Shown here piece after piece: positions 33,733 to 42,931 of a stretch of 64,000 nt of DNA. Below the pieces are notes generated by a model. That model did not search any database. It was given only the letters and a program-made list of their open reading frames with translations, and was not told the origin of the DNA. Position 1 is the first letter of the stretch. Each line of letters begins with the position of its first letter. Source of the stretch: Gammaproteobacteria bacterium (GTDB lineage Bacteria > Pseudomonadota > Gammaproteobacteria > Enterobacterales > Psychrobiaceae); the NCBI GenBank assembly GCA_013214945.1, contig JABSRT010000002.1, positions 1 through 64,000 of the forward strand, in the 5' to 3' direction. The translations under genes and the position numbers were made by a program.

Positions 33733-35697
33733 ATGTCCTCTTCCGAATTTCTTGGCCAATTTATCCCAGTACTTATTGCGCTTGCATTATTGCTGACGAT
33801 TGTTGGTGCGTTGCGCCGAGCAGCACTGTGGCGACAGGGGCAGCCATCACCAGTATATTGGGCTGGTTTGTTGGCCATTCCGCGTCGTTATCTTACTGAT
33901 TTACACCATGTCGTCGCACGCGATAAATACATGTCTAATACTCACGTGGCGACCGCTGGTGGCTTTGTATTGTCATCAATTTTAATCATCTTGGTTTATT
34001 TGTTTAAAGTGGAGCTGCAACTGCTGAGCTGGGCGCTATTGTTGTCGTCATTGCTGATGTTTGTTGGCAGTATTTTTGTGATGATCCGCCGTCGCAATCC
34101 ACCCCCTAATTTGTCGTTGGGAAAATGGCAGCGTTTGCCAAAAAGCATCATGGCTTTTGCCGCGACATTTTTTGTCCTGACTCTGCCAGCTACTGGTATT
34201 TTACCGAGCGACAGTGGCAGTTGGTTGCTGACCTTGGTATTAGTCGCCGGCATTATCTGGGGTATTGGCGAAATGTTTTTCGGCATGACCTGGGGCGGGC
34301 CAATGAAGCACGCTTTTGCTGGCGCGCTTCATCTAGGTTTGCATCGTCGTCAAGAACGTTTTGGCGGTGGCCGTTCAACGGGATTAAAGGCTATTGATTT
34401 ATCCGCAGCCAAATTAGGGGTCGAAAAACCCGAAGACTTTAAATGGAATCAGTTACTGGGTTTTGATGCCTGCGTTGAATGTGGCCGTTGTGAAAAAGCG
34501 TGTCCTGCTTTCGCAGCTGGCCAGCCACTTAATCCTAAAAAACTGATCCAAGACATGGTGGTTGGTTTGGCTGGTGGCACCGATGCTAACTTTGCTGGTA
34601 GTCCTTATCCGGGTATTGAAGTAGGCACTCATAAAGGCGGTGCGATCATTCCGATCGTCAATAGCTTGGTTGAGCCTGAAACATTATGGTCTTGTACGAC
34701 CTGTCGTGCCTGCGTGGAGGAGTGTCCGATGATGATCGAACATGTTGATGCTATTGTCGATATGCGCCGATTCGAAACCTTAGAAAAAGGCCAAACTCCG
34801 GGCAAGGGCAGTGAAATTCTGGAAAACTTTAGCGCGACTGATAATCCCAATGGTTTTGCACCATCGAGTAGAATGCACTGGGCGGCGGATCAAAACTTAA
34901 CGGTATTTGGTCAAGGCTCTTCTTCACAAGAGATAGTGATGCAAGCAGATGTCTTGTTGTGGGTGGGTGAAGCAGCTTTTGATATGCGTAATCAGCGAAC
35001 TTTGCGGGCGATGATCAAACTGCTACGCGCCGCTAAGGTCAATTTTGCGGTACTTGGTGATAGTGAATGTGACAGTGGTGATCTAGCCCGTCGTTTAGGT
35101 GACGAAGCAACCTTTCAGCGCCTAGCTAAAACCAATATTGCGACGATGGCGGCATTTGAATTTAATTCGATCATCACAGCCGATCCTCATGCATTTCATT
35201 GTCTTAAAAATGAATATAAAGAATTTGGTGGTGATTATCAGGTGTTCCATCACACGGGTTTCTTTGCTGAATTAGTCAAAGAAGGCAAGTTACAGCTTGA
35301 TCCAGCTAAGGATCTATCGCTGACTTATCATGATCCTTGTTACCTTGGGCGTTATAACGGCGAGTATGATGCGCCGCGTTATTTGCTGGAACAAATGGGG
35401 ATCAAGATCAAAGAAATGGATCGTAGCCAGTCAACCGCACGTTGTTGTGGCGGTGGGGGCGGCGCACCCGTGACCGATATTCCTGGCAAGCAGCGGATCC
35501 CTGATATGCGAATGGAAGACGCCAAAGCAACCAGCGCAGAAATTGTTGCGGTTGCTTGTCCACAGTGTAGCTTAATGTTGGAAGGCGTAGTTGAGCCACG
35601 ACCACAGGTTAAGGACATTGCCGAGCTATTACTCGACGCGTTAATTGAGCGACCGCTGGTCGCCCCGGTCAAAAACTTGGCTAAGGAGCTTGTCTAA
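33733..35697 (+). CDS. dgcB: Dimethylglycine demethylase subunit DgcB (membrane Fe-S protein)
   Basis: This 654-aa protein has about five N-terminal membrane helices (to about residue 190), then a cytoplasmic part with two 4Fe-4S motifs (CVECGRCEKACP at about 247 and CTTCRACVEECP at about 323) and two CCG domains of the heterodisulfide reductase type (CYLGRYNGEYDAPR; ARCCGGGGG; ACPQCSLML). Together with DgcA and the ETF genes that follow, it should pass electrons from dimethylglycine to the quinone pool. A good AGGA site precedes the ATG. The stop TAA shares its last base with the etfA start. Confidence 0.93.
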   Translation: MSSSEFLGQFIPVLIALALLLTIVGALRRAALWRQGQPSPVYWAGLLAIPRRYLTDLHHVVARDKYMSNTHVATAGGFVLSSILIILVYLFKVELQLLSWALLLSSLLMFVGSIFVMIRRRNPPPNLSLGKWQRLPKSIMAFAATFFVLTLPATGILPSDSGSWLLTLVLVAGIIWGIGEMFFGMTWGGPMKHAFAGALHLGLHRRQERFGGGRSTGLKAIDLSAAKLGVEKPEDFKWNQLLGFDACVECGRCEKACPAFAAGQPLNPKKLIQDMVVGLAGGTDANFAGSPYPGIEVGTHKGGAIIPIVNSLVEPETLWSCTTCRACVEECPMMIEHVDAIVDMRRFETLEKGQTPGKGSEILENFSATDNPNGFAPSSRMHWAADQNLTVFGQGSSSQEIVMQADVLLWVGEAAFDMRNQRTLRAMIKLLRAAKVNFAVLGDSECDSGDLARRLGDEATFQRLAKTNIATMAAFEFNSIITADPHAFHCLKNEYKEFGGDYQVFHHTGFFAELVKEGKLQLDPAKDLSLTYHDPCYLGRYNGEYDAPRYLLEQMGIKIKEMDRSQSTARCCGGGGGAPVTDIPGKQRIPDMRMEDAKATSAEIVAVACPQCSLMLEGVVEPRPQVKDIAELLLDALIERPLVAPVKNLAKELV

Positions 35698-36926
35698 TGA
35701 GTGAACTATTTAGACGCGATCCGCGTGCCCAATGGATTGCTCGTAATCGATTGCACCCACTGCATCAAGCAACAGCAGCCGGGCCTGTTTACGGCCCGAG
35801 CGGTTTATTACGCAAAAATGTCCATGGTTTAGGGTTTATTGGTCCTAATGGTCTTAAACGTATTGATCGTTCTGGCAACTCAAGTGGCGACGCTAGCGGT
35901 CGCCGCGGCAGTGGGCCAGCACAAGCGGCCGTGGTATTGCCGTTGCATCAGGTGAGTAAGCCAGACTTTACGATTGTAGTGGCACTAGATCTGGTTTCTG
36001 GTCGTCTTAATGGTCACGACAAAGATACCCTTGGTTTAGCCCAGCAATTGGCCAATCACAATGGTGCTAATGGTGTGGTGATAGCCGTCGCTTTTGGTGA
36101 ATTAAAGGATGATAACCTTGATCATGCGGGAGTAGATCGCTTGATCCACTTAAGCGGCAATCAGTATTACGATTATGATCCTGAGCAGCGCTGTCGTGAT
36201 CTTGGTGTTATTGTTAAGCAATTTAATCCGCAGCATATTCTATTGCCCGACAGCATCAATGGTGGCGGCGATCTCGGTCGCCGTTTGGCCGCTAAGCTCA
36301 AACTTCGCCCTGCTTGTGGGGTTTGGAAGTTAGACCACGACAACATTGTTTGTCGTGGCAGTGCGGGCAAGACCGACATCACTCGTGCATTATCTCGCTT
36401 GTTATTAGTGATGGAAGAATGTAGCGAACCGGTCAGTGAAACGCGTCATGAGCAACTAGCGCTGACGGTTGAATCTAACAAGGCTAAATCATTGATCGTT
36501 GATCACGGCAATGTTGAGGTTGATCCTAATGCGATCCCACTCGGTGAAGCAGGCTTTATTTTATCGGGTGGTAACGGCATTGCCGATTGGCCCGGCTTTC
36601 ATCAGGCGGCTGCAACCTTGGGCGCAACTGAAGGCGCGAGCCGTGTGGCAGTCGATGACGGCTTTATGCCGCGCACCCGCCAAGTTGGGGCAACAGGCAG
36701 CTGGGTTACAGCACAGGTTTATATTGCGGTGGGTATCTCTGGCGCAATCCAGCACATGCAGGGCATAGGTCAATGTGACAAGGTGGTCGCGATTAATACC
36801 GATGAGGGTTGTGACATGGTTAAACGTGCCGATTTGAGCGCAATTGGCGACAGTAGCGAAATATTAGCGAGTTTGGTCGATTTAGTCTTGCAGCATAAAG
36901 CGGGAGAAAATAAAGATGTCGCTTAA
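35697..36926 (+). CDS. etfA: Electron transfer flavoprotein alpha subunit of the dgc operon
   Basis: This 409-aa protein is longer than housekeeping EtfA (about 310 aa). It has an N-terminal extension of about 90 residues rich in Arg and Gly, then the flavodoxin-like domain and the C-terminal FAD-binding domain. The diagnostic segment is GATGSWVTAQVYIAVGISGA near residue 340, followed by VVAINTDEGCDM. It accepts electrons from DgcA. It overlaps dgcB by one base and etfB by 11 bases, which points to coupled translation. The Pseudomonas operon has the same pair (PA5400 and PA5401). Confidence 0.9.
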   Translation: MSELFRRDPRAQWIARNRLHPLHQATAAGPVYGPSGLLRKNVHGLGFIGPNGLKRIDRSGNSSGDASGRRGSGPAQAAVVLPLHQVSKPDFTIVVALDLVSGRLNGHDKDTLGLAQQLANHNGANGVVIAVAFGELKDDNLDHAGVDRLIHLSGNQYYDYDPEQRCRDLGVIVKQFNPQHILLPDSINGGGDLGRRLAAKLKLRPACGVWKLDHDNIVCRGSAGKTDITRALSRLLLVMEECSEPVSETRHEQLALTVESNKAKSLIVDHGNVEVDPNAIPLGEAGFILSGGNGIADWPGFHQAAATLGATEGASRVAVDDGFMPRTRQVGATGSWVTAQVYIAVGISGAIQHMQGIGQCDKVVAINTDEGCDMVKRADLSAIGDSSEILASLVDLVLQHKAGENKDVA

Positions 36927-37710
36927 TCATGAACTATCTATTGTTACGCTGGTTTCGGTCGGTGAGCATCCAGCATCAGGGCGAGCGCGCCGCGCCGAGC
37001 AAGATGCTCGCGCTGTAGAGCTTGGGTTGAAATTAGTCGGTGACAAACTGCAAACAATCTACGCGGGTTCGGCTAGTGATAAGCAGGCTACAAGCGCGTT
37101 ACGCAGTTATCTTGGCATGGGCTTGAGTGAAGTAATCTTACTGGATTTACCAGAGCAAGCTGATGCAGCAATTGGCTTGGTTGAGCATTTCAAAAGTAGC
37201 CAGTGCCCTGACATTATCTTAACAGGGGTACGAGCTGAAAGCGGAGAATCGTCGGGCATGATGCCGTATTTACTCGCTGAGCAATTAGGCATGACGGTGA
37301 TAAGTTCGATTGCAGATATCTTGTCGATTGATGTTAACGCTAAGCAAGCCGAAATATTACAAGCCTTACCTCGTGGTCAACGCCGCAAGGTTAAGGTCAG
37401 TTTACCGCTGGTTGCTAGCGTTGATATGGCAGCAAGCGAACCGCGTCAAAGTGCCTTTGGTCCTGCTATGCGTGGTCAAATCAATGCTGAAACTAGCCAC
37501 AGCGAAGACGATATCGAGCGCTTGCAATGGCAGACGGCACCCGCTAAAAAACGACCTAAGCGCCTTAAGATCGTAAAAGCCAAAACGGCAGCCGATCGTT
37601 TTAAAGCAGCCACAGCAAAAGCCGCTGGCGGCGGTGGCAAAGTGGTTCATGGCACACAAGAGTCGGCGCAGGCTATTTTCGATTTGCTCAAAGAAGAGGG
37701 TATGCTGTAA
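36916..37710 (+). CDS. etfB: Electron transfer flavoprotein beta subunit of the dgc operon
   Basis: This is the AMP-binding beta subunit (264 aa) of the ETF paired with the preceding gene. It shows SGRARRAEQDARAVELGLKL at the N-terminus and DIILTGVRAESGESSGMMPYLLA in the core, matching the TGxRAE-type motif. The basic Lys/Arg-rich C-terminus (KKRPKRLKIVKAK) may dock on the alpha subunit or the membrane. It is the last gene of the dgc operon; a hairpin follows. Confidence 0.9.
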   Translation: MSLNHELSIVTLVSVGEHPASGRARRAEQDARAVELGLKLVGDKLQTIYAGSASDKQATSALRSYLGMGLSEVILLDLPEQADAAIGLVEHFKSSQCPDIILTGVRAESGESSGMMPYLLAEQLGMTVISSIADILSIDVNAKQAEILQALPRGQRRKVKVSLPLVASVDMAASEPRQSAFGPAMRGQINAETSHSEDDIERLQWQTAPAKKRPKRLKIVKAKTAADRFKAATAKAAGGGGKVVHGTQESAQAIFDLLKEEGML

Positions 37711-37723
37711 CTGGCGATATTTT

Positions 37724-37745
37724 GTGCTGCACAAGGTTGCAGCAC
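37724..37745 (+). terminator. Hairpin at the end of the dgc operon
   Basis: A 7-bp stem GTGCTGC/GCAGCAC with an 8-nt loop lies 14 bases after the etfB stop. The T-rich tail is weak. Confidence 0.5.
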
Positions 37746-37988
37746 TATTGTTGCTTTAGGGTTGCGGTAACGTTGTGATTTGGGCTATTTTGTTGCGAAA
37801 TGACCTGCCTTTTCGTTGCTTTTGTCCTTGGTTACCGTTTGTTAACATGTTGAGGTTAAATATTCGCCTTAACTTGTCACTTCGCGCCGCTTGTAACATT
37901 TTTGCAACTAGATGTTATTTAATCTGTTGGCTCTATATTTGTACGATTTTTAAATGTATTAGACGTGAATAAATAACTTGTTGCAAAC

Positions 37989-38007
37989 GATAACTATTGC
38001 CATTATC
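37989..38007 (+). promoter_or_regulatory. Fur-box-like site before the TonB receptor
   Basis: GATAACTATTGCCATTATC matches 13 of 19 positions of the classical Fur box, with both outer arms (GATAA and CATTATC) conserved. It lies 30 bases before the receptor ATG. Confidence 0.6.
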
Positions 38008-38037
38008 ATCCCGTTTTATTTTTAATGTATAATTGAT

Positions 38038-40521
38038 ATGAAACCATTTCGTCTTTCGCTGCTCGCGGTTGCTTGTAGCTCAGTACTCTTACCCTCAAGC
38101 TTGTTTGCGGCGCAGCAAACCCAAGAAATGCTAGTACCAGTCGAAGCTAGTAAAGCGGTAGCAGAAACAGCTTCTGCAAACGAAGAAGTCGATAATGTCA
38201 CTGTGTACGGCAGACAAAACCAAGTGGTGATGAATTCAGGCTTAGCGACCAAATCTGACATGTCGCTGATGGAAACGCCTGCAGCAGTGGTTATCGTTGA
38301 TGAAAAGCTGATCAGTGTGCAAGGTGTTAATGATCTTCAAGATCTTATTCGTAATATCAGTGGCGTTACTCAAGCAGGTAATAACTACGGAATAGGTGAT
38401 AACTTAATGATCCGCGGTTTGGGTGCTAACTATACGACTGATGGGATGTATGGTGGTGCCGGTCTTAGCAACACGTTTAACCCAACACGTTCATTGACCA
38501 ATGTTGAGTCAATGGAAGTACTGAAAGGACCTGCCACTGGCCTTTATGGTATGGGCAGTGCTGGTGGCGTGATCAATTTAATTGAAAAAAAACCACAATT
38601 TGAAAAGCACCATGAATTAGAGCTTGAACTTGGCCAGTGGGATAGCCGTGCGTTAAGTTTCGATAGCACTGGTGGTCTAACCGAAAAATTGGCTTATCGT
38701 ACCGTCGTTAAATCAGCGCGTAGTGACGGTTATCGCAACATTGGTACCGACCGAGATGAGATTTATAGCTCGCTTAAATATCTGCTCGGCGAACGTCAAA
38801 GTTTAACGGTGTCGGCAGCCTACATTAAGGATTCTATTGCGGTGGATTCTATCGGCCACCCTATTCGGATTTTTAATAGCGCATCTGTTGGCGATAAAAC
38901 AGCGGGCCAAGTCGGCTGGCAAGATCTGATTAACGATCCTGGCGGCAATGGCATCGTGTTAACCGACGCACAGCGCCAAGAGCTGAGCGACTCACTTGCC
39001 GCTAATGATGGCTTAACGCCGTTTTCTTTTGGCAGTGCAGGCATTATTTCGCCCATTGCTAAAGATAACTCGGGTAAAGAGTTAAGGTTTAAGATTGCTC
39101 ATGAAATTGAAATTAATGATAATTTATCCTTAAATCAACAGCTGCAGTTACGTAATTATGAGTCAGGTTTTACCCGTCAAACGGGGGCTTATAACTATGT
39201 GTATTGGAACCGTCAAGGTACCATTAATGCCGATCCGCGTGCCCCTTTAGTTGAAAACGGAGTGTTGTACCCGTTTGCGGCGCGCCGTCAAGAATACCGT
39301 AAAGTTTCTGCAGACGAGAAATCATGGCAATATTTTGCTGATCTACGTTATGACTTCGAGTTCGCTGGCATTGATAATGAATTGCTCGTTAACGCCAACT
39401 TTGAACAACGCGAAGTGCGCTTTCAGCAATACTCAATTTATGACGCTGATAAAGTGATTAAAGATGAAAGCGGCAATGTGATCTATCAAGGTCAGCATCC
39501 TTACATTTATGATCTTCGCAATCCGAACTGGGGTTCCGGCTCGTTCGAAGATTACGATCCGTTATTGACCAGTAATTACAACAAAAAAGTCAGTGCATGG
39601 GGCGTTGGTTTACAACACGTCGGTTACTTTGAAAATGGCTTCACGACCCGAGTTGGTATCGCATTTAATGAGATAAAGCAACAGTATGAACATTTAGGTG
39701 TCGATGCACGCTATCGAGCCAGTGCGGCGGCGCCAACACCAGAAGTTGATACAACAGATAACGGCACAACCTATAACTTAGGTATGACCTACATGCCAAT
39801 TGACGATCTGGCGTTATTTGTTAACTACTCTAAAGGCCGCACAGCTTATGGCGTGTTAAGTAGTGTCAAAGGCGATGGTAGCGACAGAGAAGACTCTGAG
39901 TCAGTAAGTACTGATCTCGGTGTTCGTTATAAAGCTTTTGATGACCAAGTATTAAGCTCGTTAGTATTGTTTAAGAGCGCCCGTACTAATTTACGTTATA
40001 GCAACCCTGACTTTGACCAAGGTGTGACTGGACCTGAGGTTGCACAGTATTTTTACAATGGCAAAGACGAAACAACAGGTGTTGAACTTGATATTAACGC
40101 TCACTTGAGTGAGCGTTGGTTGCTCAACGTCAATGGTACTTACCAAGATGCTCGTAATAAGCAAGACCCAACCAGCAGCAGCTTTGATACTCGTCAAAAA
40201 GGTGTGCCTTATGTAACGGCTAGCACCTGGTTAACCTATGGTGCCCAGTTCTTAGCGCTACCTAACCCGATTGATATTAGTTTTGGCGTGAAATATGTCG
40301 ATAAACGAAGCACCAACTCAACCAGCTTCGGCATTCCTGACGGTCATGTAGCAAGTTATACAGTTTATGACTCGGCGATTGGCTATCAAGCTGACAACTG
40401 GAAGTTACGGTTAAATCTTAATAACTTGCTTAACGAAGTCTATTACAATAAAGCGATGTTCCTGGGTGGTATGCCAGGCGAAGAGCGTAATGTTAAGTTG
40501 ACCTTTAACTACCAATTATAA
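38038..40521 (+). CDS. TonB-dependent siderophore-type outer membrane receptor
   Basis: This is an outer membrane receptor (827 aa) of the TonB-dependent siderophore family. It has a signal peptide (MKPFRLSLLAVACSSVLLPS...LFAA), a TonB-box-like VDNVTVYGR near residue 52, a plug domain with LMETPAAVVIVDEKLI and LKGPATGLYGMGSAGGVIN, a 22-strand barrel region and the usual aromatic C-terminus (LTFNYQL). Substrate specificity cannot be read from sequence. A hydroxamate or catecholate iron chelate is likely in view of the Fur-like site. No ribosome site is visible before the ATG, which follows AT-rich DNA, so the start is less certain than the frame. Confidence 0.92.
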   Translation: MKPFRLSLLAVACSSVLLPSSLFAAQQTQEMLVPVEASKAVAETASANEEVDNVTVYGRQNQVVMNSGLATKSDMSLMETPAAVVIVDEKLISVQGVNDLQDLIRNISGVTQAGNNYGIGDNLMIRGLGANYTTDGMYGGAGLSNTFNPTRSLTNVESMEVLKGPATGLYGMGSAGGVINLIEKKPQFEKHHELELELGQWDSRALSFDSTGGLTEKLAYRTVVKSARSDGYRNIGTDRDEIYSSLKYLLGERQSLTVSAAYIKDSIAVDSIGHPIRIFNSASVGDKTAGQVGWQDLINDPGGNGIVLTDAQRQELSDSLAANDGLTPFSFGSAGIISPIAKDNSGKELRFKIAHEIEINDNLSLNQQLQLRNYESGFTRQTGAYNYVYWNRQGTINADPRAPLVENGVLYPFAARRQEYRKVSADEKSWQYFADLRYDFEFAGIDNELLVNANFEQREVRFQQYSIYDADKVIKDESGNVIYQGQHPYIYDLRNPNWGSGSFEDYDPLLTSNYNKKVSAWGVGLQHVGYFENGFTTRVGIAFNEIKQQYEHLGVDARYRASAAAPTPEVDTTDNGTTYNLGMTYMPIDDLALFVNYSKGRTAYGVLSSVKGDGSDREDSESVSTDLGVRYKAFDDQVLSSLVLFKSARTNLRYSNPDFDQGVTGPEVAQYFYNGKDETTGVELDINAHLSERWLLNVNGTYQDARNKQDPTSSSFDTRQKGVPYVTASTWLTYGAQFLALPNPIDISFGVKYVDKRSTNSTSFGIPDGHVASYTVYDSAIGYQADNWKLRLNLNNLLNEVYYNKAMFLGGMPGEERNVKLTFNYQL

Positions 40522-40574
40522 CAAGTGTCTAGATAAGCGCTAAAGCCAATGCTTAAGGGCTATAGCAGTTAACA

Positions 40575-40599
40575 AACGCAGCCAAATGGCTGCGTTTTT
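40575..40599 (+). terminator. Intrinsic terminator of the TonB receptor
   Basis: AACGCAGCC and GGCTGCGTT form a 9-bp stem with an AAAT-type loop and a TTTTG tail. Confidence 0.85.
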
Positions 40600-40601
40600 G
40601 T

Positions 40602-41355
40602 TTATTGATCAGTGTGAAGGGCTGGCTCATAAACAATCAGTTGATTCATACCGTTTTGCTTAGCTTGTTGCAGCGCGATATCAGCATTTTTAATAATTGA
40701 AGCCGCTGAACTGTCGGACTGCCAATGAGTGCAGCAACCGATACTCACCGTAATGTTACCAACATCTTGAGAGTGGCTTGATTGGATATGACTACAGATT
40801 TTAATCGCAATACTTGTTAATTTTTCTTGATCAATCGTTGGGTAAATAATTAGAAACTCGTCGCTCGCCCACCGACCAATAATGTTGCTTTGGTTGATGC
40901 CTTTTTGCAGTAACAGCGCTAGTCTTTTTAGAATGTTATCGTCGACTTAGTAGTCGAAGTTATCATTGACCAAGATTGAAATAGTCACGACAAGCCAAGC
41001 AACGGCTTCAAGTTGATCGTTGTAATAAATAGGGCTAATCGCTGATACCATCCAGCCTAAACCTGCGGGATTTAGATAAGCTTTGGTCCAAACCGTATTG
41101 CGCTCAGGATTGTGATTTTGATCGGCAAAGTAGCAAAAATTGTTATCCTTTAGCACTATATCTGGACCAAATTGCGACGGTACATCCGTAATAAAGGAAT
41201 AAGTTCGATTCATATCGTCGTTTGTGTTCAAGTAGGCTTGCGTGACTATGCTATTGGTATCAACAATACTTTTAAGTAAGGGATCTAGTGGTTCGCTACA
41301 GCTAGCTTTGGTATCTATTTTGGTGATTTTGAACAACAGAGGCTCGGCCCACCAT
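40602..41355 (-). pseudogene. Decayed membrane-sensor diguanylate cyclase
   Basis: One minus-strand frame runs from about 41355 to the stop at 40602 and is broken by a single in-frame TAA at 40947-40949. The upstream part (41336-40950) is the distal half of a double-Cache sensor domain, with YLNPAGLGWMVSAISPIYYN. The downstream part is the C-terminal half of a GGDEF domain, with VDDNILKRLALLLQ, GRWASDEFL (the GGDEF motif reduced to ASDEF), NITVSIGC and NADIALQQAKQNGMN. The membrane helices, linker and first half of GGDEF between them are missing, and in-frame stops precede the Cache part. It is a 5'-truncated gene with an internal deletion and a nonsense codon, and no cyclase activity is expected. 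Confidence 0.85.
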
Positions 41356-41376
41356 TATTAAGATTTATTAGCCTTG

Positions 41377-41829
41377 CTATAACTCGTTCAGTTGTTGATT
41401 GCTCAGTTCCATTAACAGGGAATTTAATGCCATTAATTGGCTTTTCAATAGCTCTAATTACTGCTGTGATTCTGAATCTTGTTGATTTTGTAATTGCTGG
41501 ATTTGCTGCATGATTTCGCGTATTTGTTGGTTAAGTTCGTCAATAATGTCTGCAATCGAGTTGGTTGAGTCGGTTTCTGTTACTGAAAGGTTGTTTTTCG
41601 CTTGATGCTCGGTGAGCTCGCGACCATAAGCATGGCGTTGCGCTTGCGATATTTTTTATTGCCCTTGCCCTTGGGCAGATATGGTAAGGACTGTTGATGC
41701 TGTCTCTGGTGAGGTTGGTGCGCTTACTTTAGTAACCGGAACCGGGGTGATATTGCCGTTATTATCTCTGCTAGCATTATGATTTATTGGTGCCGTATTA
41801 ATGTCGACAAACTTTCCTATTGAATTCAT
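41377..41829 (-). pseudogene. Small Gln-rich protein gene with two in-frame TAA codons
   Basis: A frame of 150 codons starts with ATG at 41829 (MNSIGKFVDINTAPINHN; GAGAG site ahead) and is broken by TAA at 41658-41656 and 41460-41458, ending with TAG at 41379-41377. The encoded chain continues sensibly across both stops: a Ser/Thr/Pro-rich N-terminus, then SQAQRHAYGRELTEHQAK, then a coiled-coil region with ELNQQIREIMQQIQQLQNQQ and LELLKSQLMALNSLLMEL. Both stops lie where Gln would fit (after GQGQ and after ESQQ), so CAA to TAA changes are likely. I do not recognise the family. It precedes the decayed diguanylate cyclase on the same strand. Confidence 0.7.
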
Positions 41830-41864
41830 TACGCTCTCTATTTAATTGTCGACAACTCAAGCAA

Positions 41865-42668
41865 TTACTTTAGCATGCCAGATCCTGATTTTTGATGACT
41901 TAGCTCAATAGGTCCGAGCTGATATTTATTTAAAATTTGCTGATATCTTTCCGTCGTGATCAGCTTTTTTATTTCAATTGAAAATTGCTTAGCCAGTTGC
42001 TTGGCGGCAGGCTTCGCTTTTGAAAATGCGAAAAAAGCCGGAGCGACATCAATCTGCGGGTTAATAAAGTCAATTTTATCGAATATTTCAGCGTGTTTAG
42101 CATGCATACTTATAACGGATTTATTGGCGACCGCCAAATCTATTCTTGCTCGAAGTAACATTCTAAGTAGCTGAGACTCATCGACAGCTAACTGTTTATT
42201 TAGCTCTTGAGCATTGTCATAGGCGGCGCCATGTGAGGAACCTCTAACATTGCCAAACTTATAATGCTTCAACTTGCTAAGATCACCGTCAAACTCAATG
42301 GCAGCGCCTCTTTTGCTTACCAAATAACTGCTGTCATATATATGGGGAATATCAGTGTAGATGACGTCTGCTTGCCTCGCTGGCGTTTTGAAATATAGAA
42401 TGACCATATCTATATTACCTTGACGTAAATATAGTTGAATGCGTGACCAAGGATACTGCTCAAACACTAATGTGTGGCCTAAGTTGGCTGCAATATGTTG
42501 AGCTATTTCGATAACAGCACCGCGCATCACACCATCTTGTTCGAAGTAATACGGCGGGTAGTAAATGTTGCCGATCCCGACTTTAAGCTCTTTTGCTTGC
42601 ACTATTAACGACGATGTCACTAGCACGCTGCACGAGAGCAATAACGCGAATAATTTTGTTGAGACCAT
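41865..42668 (-). CDS. Periplasmic solute-binding protein, family 3 type
   Basis: This 267-aa protein is of the bacterial extracellular solute-binding protein family 3 (amino-acid-type Venus flytrap). It has a signal peptide (FALLLSCSVLVTSSLIVQA) followed by KELKVGIGNIYYPPYYFEQDG, the usual first strand and ligand loop. No ABC permease or ATPase gene is adjacent, so it may be an orphan sensor partner or a remnant of a signalling locus; the two pseudogenes directly downstream on the same strand support this idea weakly. A strong GGAGAG site precedes the ATG. The ligand is unknown. Confidence 0.85.
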   Translation of the reverse strand: MVSTKLFALLLSCSVLVTSSLIVQAKELKVGIGNIYYPPYYFEQDGVMRGAVIEIAQHIAANLGHTLVFEQYPWSRIQLYLRQGNIDMVILYFKTPARQADVIYTDIPHIYDSSYLVSKRGAAIEFDGDLSKLKHYKFGNVRGSSHGAAYDNAQELNKQLAVDESQLLRMLLRARIDLAVANKSVISMHAKHAEIFDKIDFINPQIDVAPAFFAFSKAKPAAKQLAKQFSIEIKKLITTERYQQILNKYQLGPIELSHQKSGSGMLK

Positions 42669-42931
42669 ACTCTCTCCTTTATCAGCATAAAATATGTGAC
42701 ATTAAACCTGTGTCATTGTAGTTAATGAACTGCGTATCAGCAAAATGGCTAGCACTTAATCTGAAAACATTTCGAAATATATTCGATGGCAGAGGGGAAA
42801 GAGTTAAGTCAGCTTAGTACATATTAGTAGTGGCAATGAAGTGAGCGATTTTGTAACGAGCATAAACGGACTAAATCAATGATTCTTTGGTTAGTCCGTA
42901 AATGTCAGGTGTTTAGCAAAATTTGGTGGAA

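Larger units (their letters stand above)
37711..38037. other. Intergenic region, dgc end to TonB receptor
   Basis: No gene is seen here. A stem (GTGCTGC/GCAGCAC, 37724-37745) is the likely operon end, and a Fur-box-like site lies at 37989-38007 about 30 bases before the receptor start. The receptor start has no clear ribosome site. Confidence 0.6.

Noticed and set aside
40602-41829. Alternative genetic code or stop readthrough for the two frames with internal TAA
   Set aside because: All other genes in the window end normally at TAA, TAG or TGA, and the two tRNA-Gln genes carry a TTG anticodon that would not read TAA. One of the two frames also has a large deletion and a lost active site, so decay explains it better.
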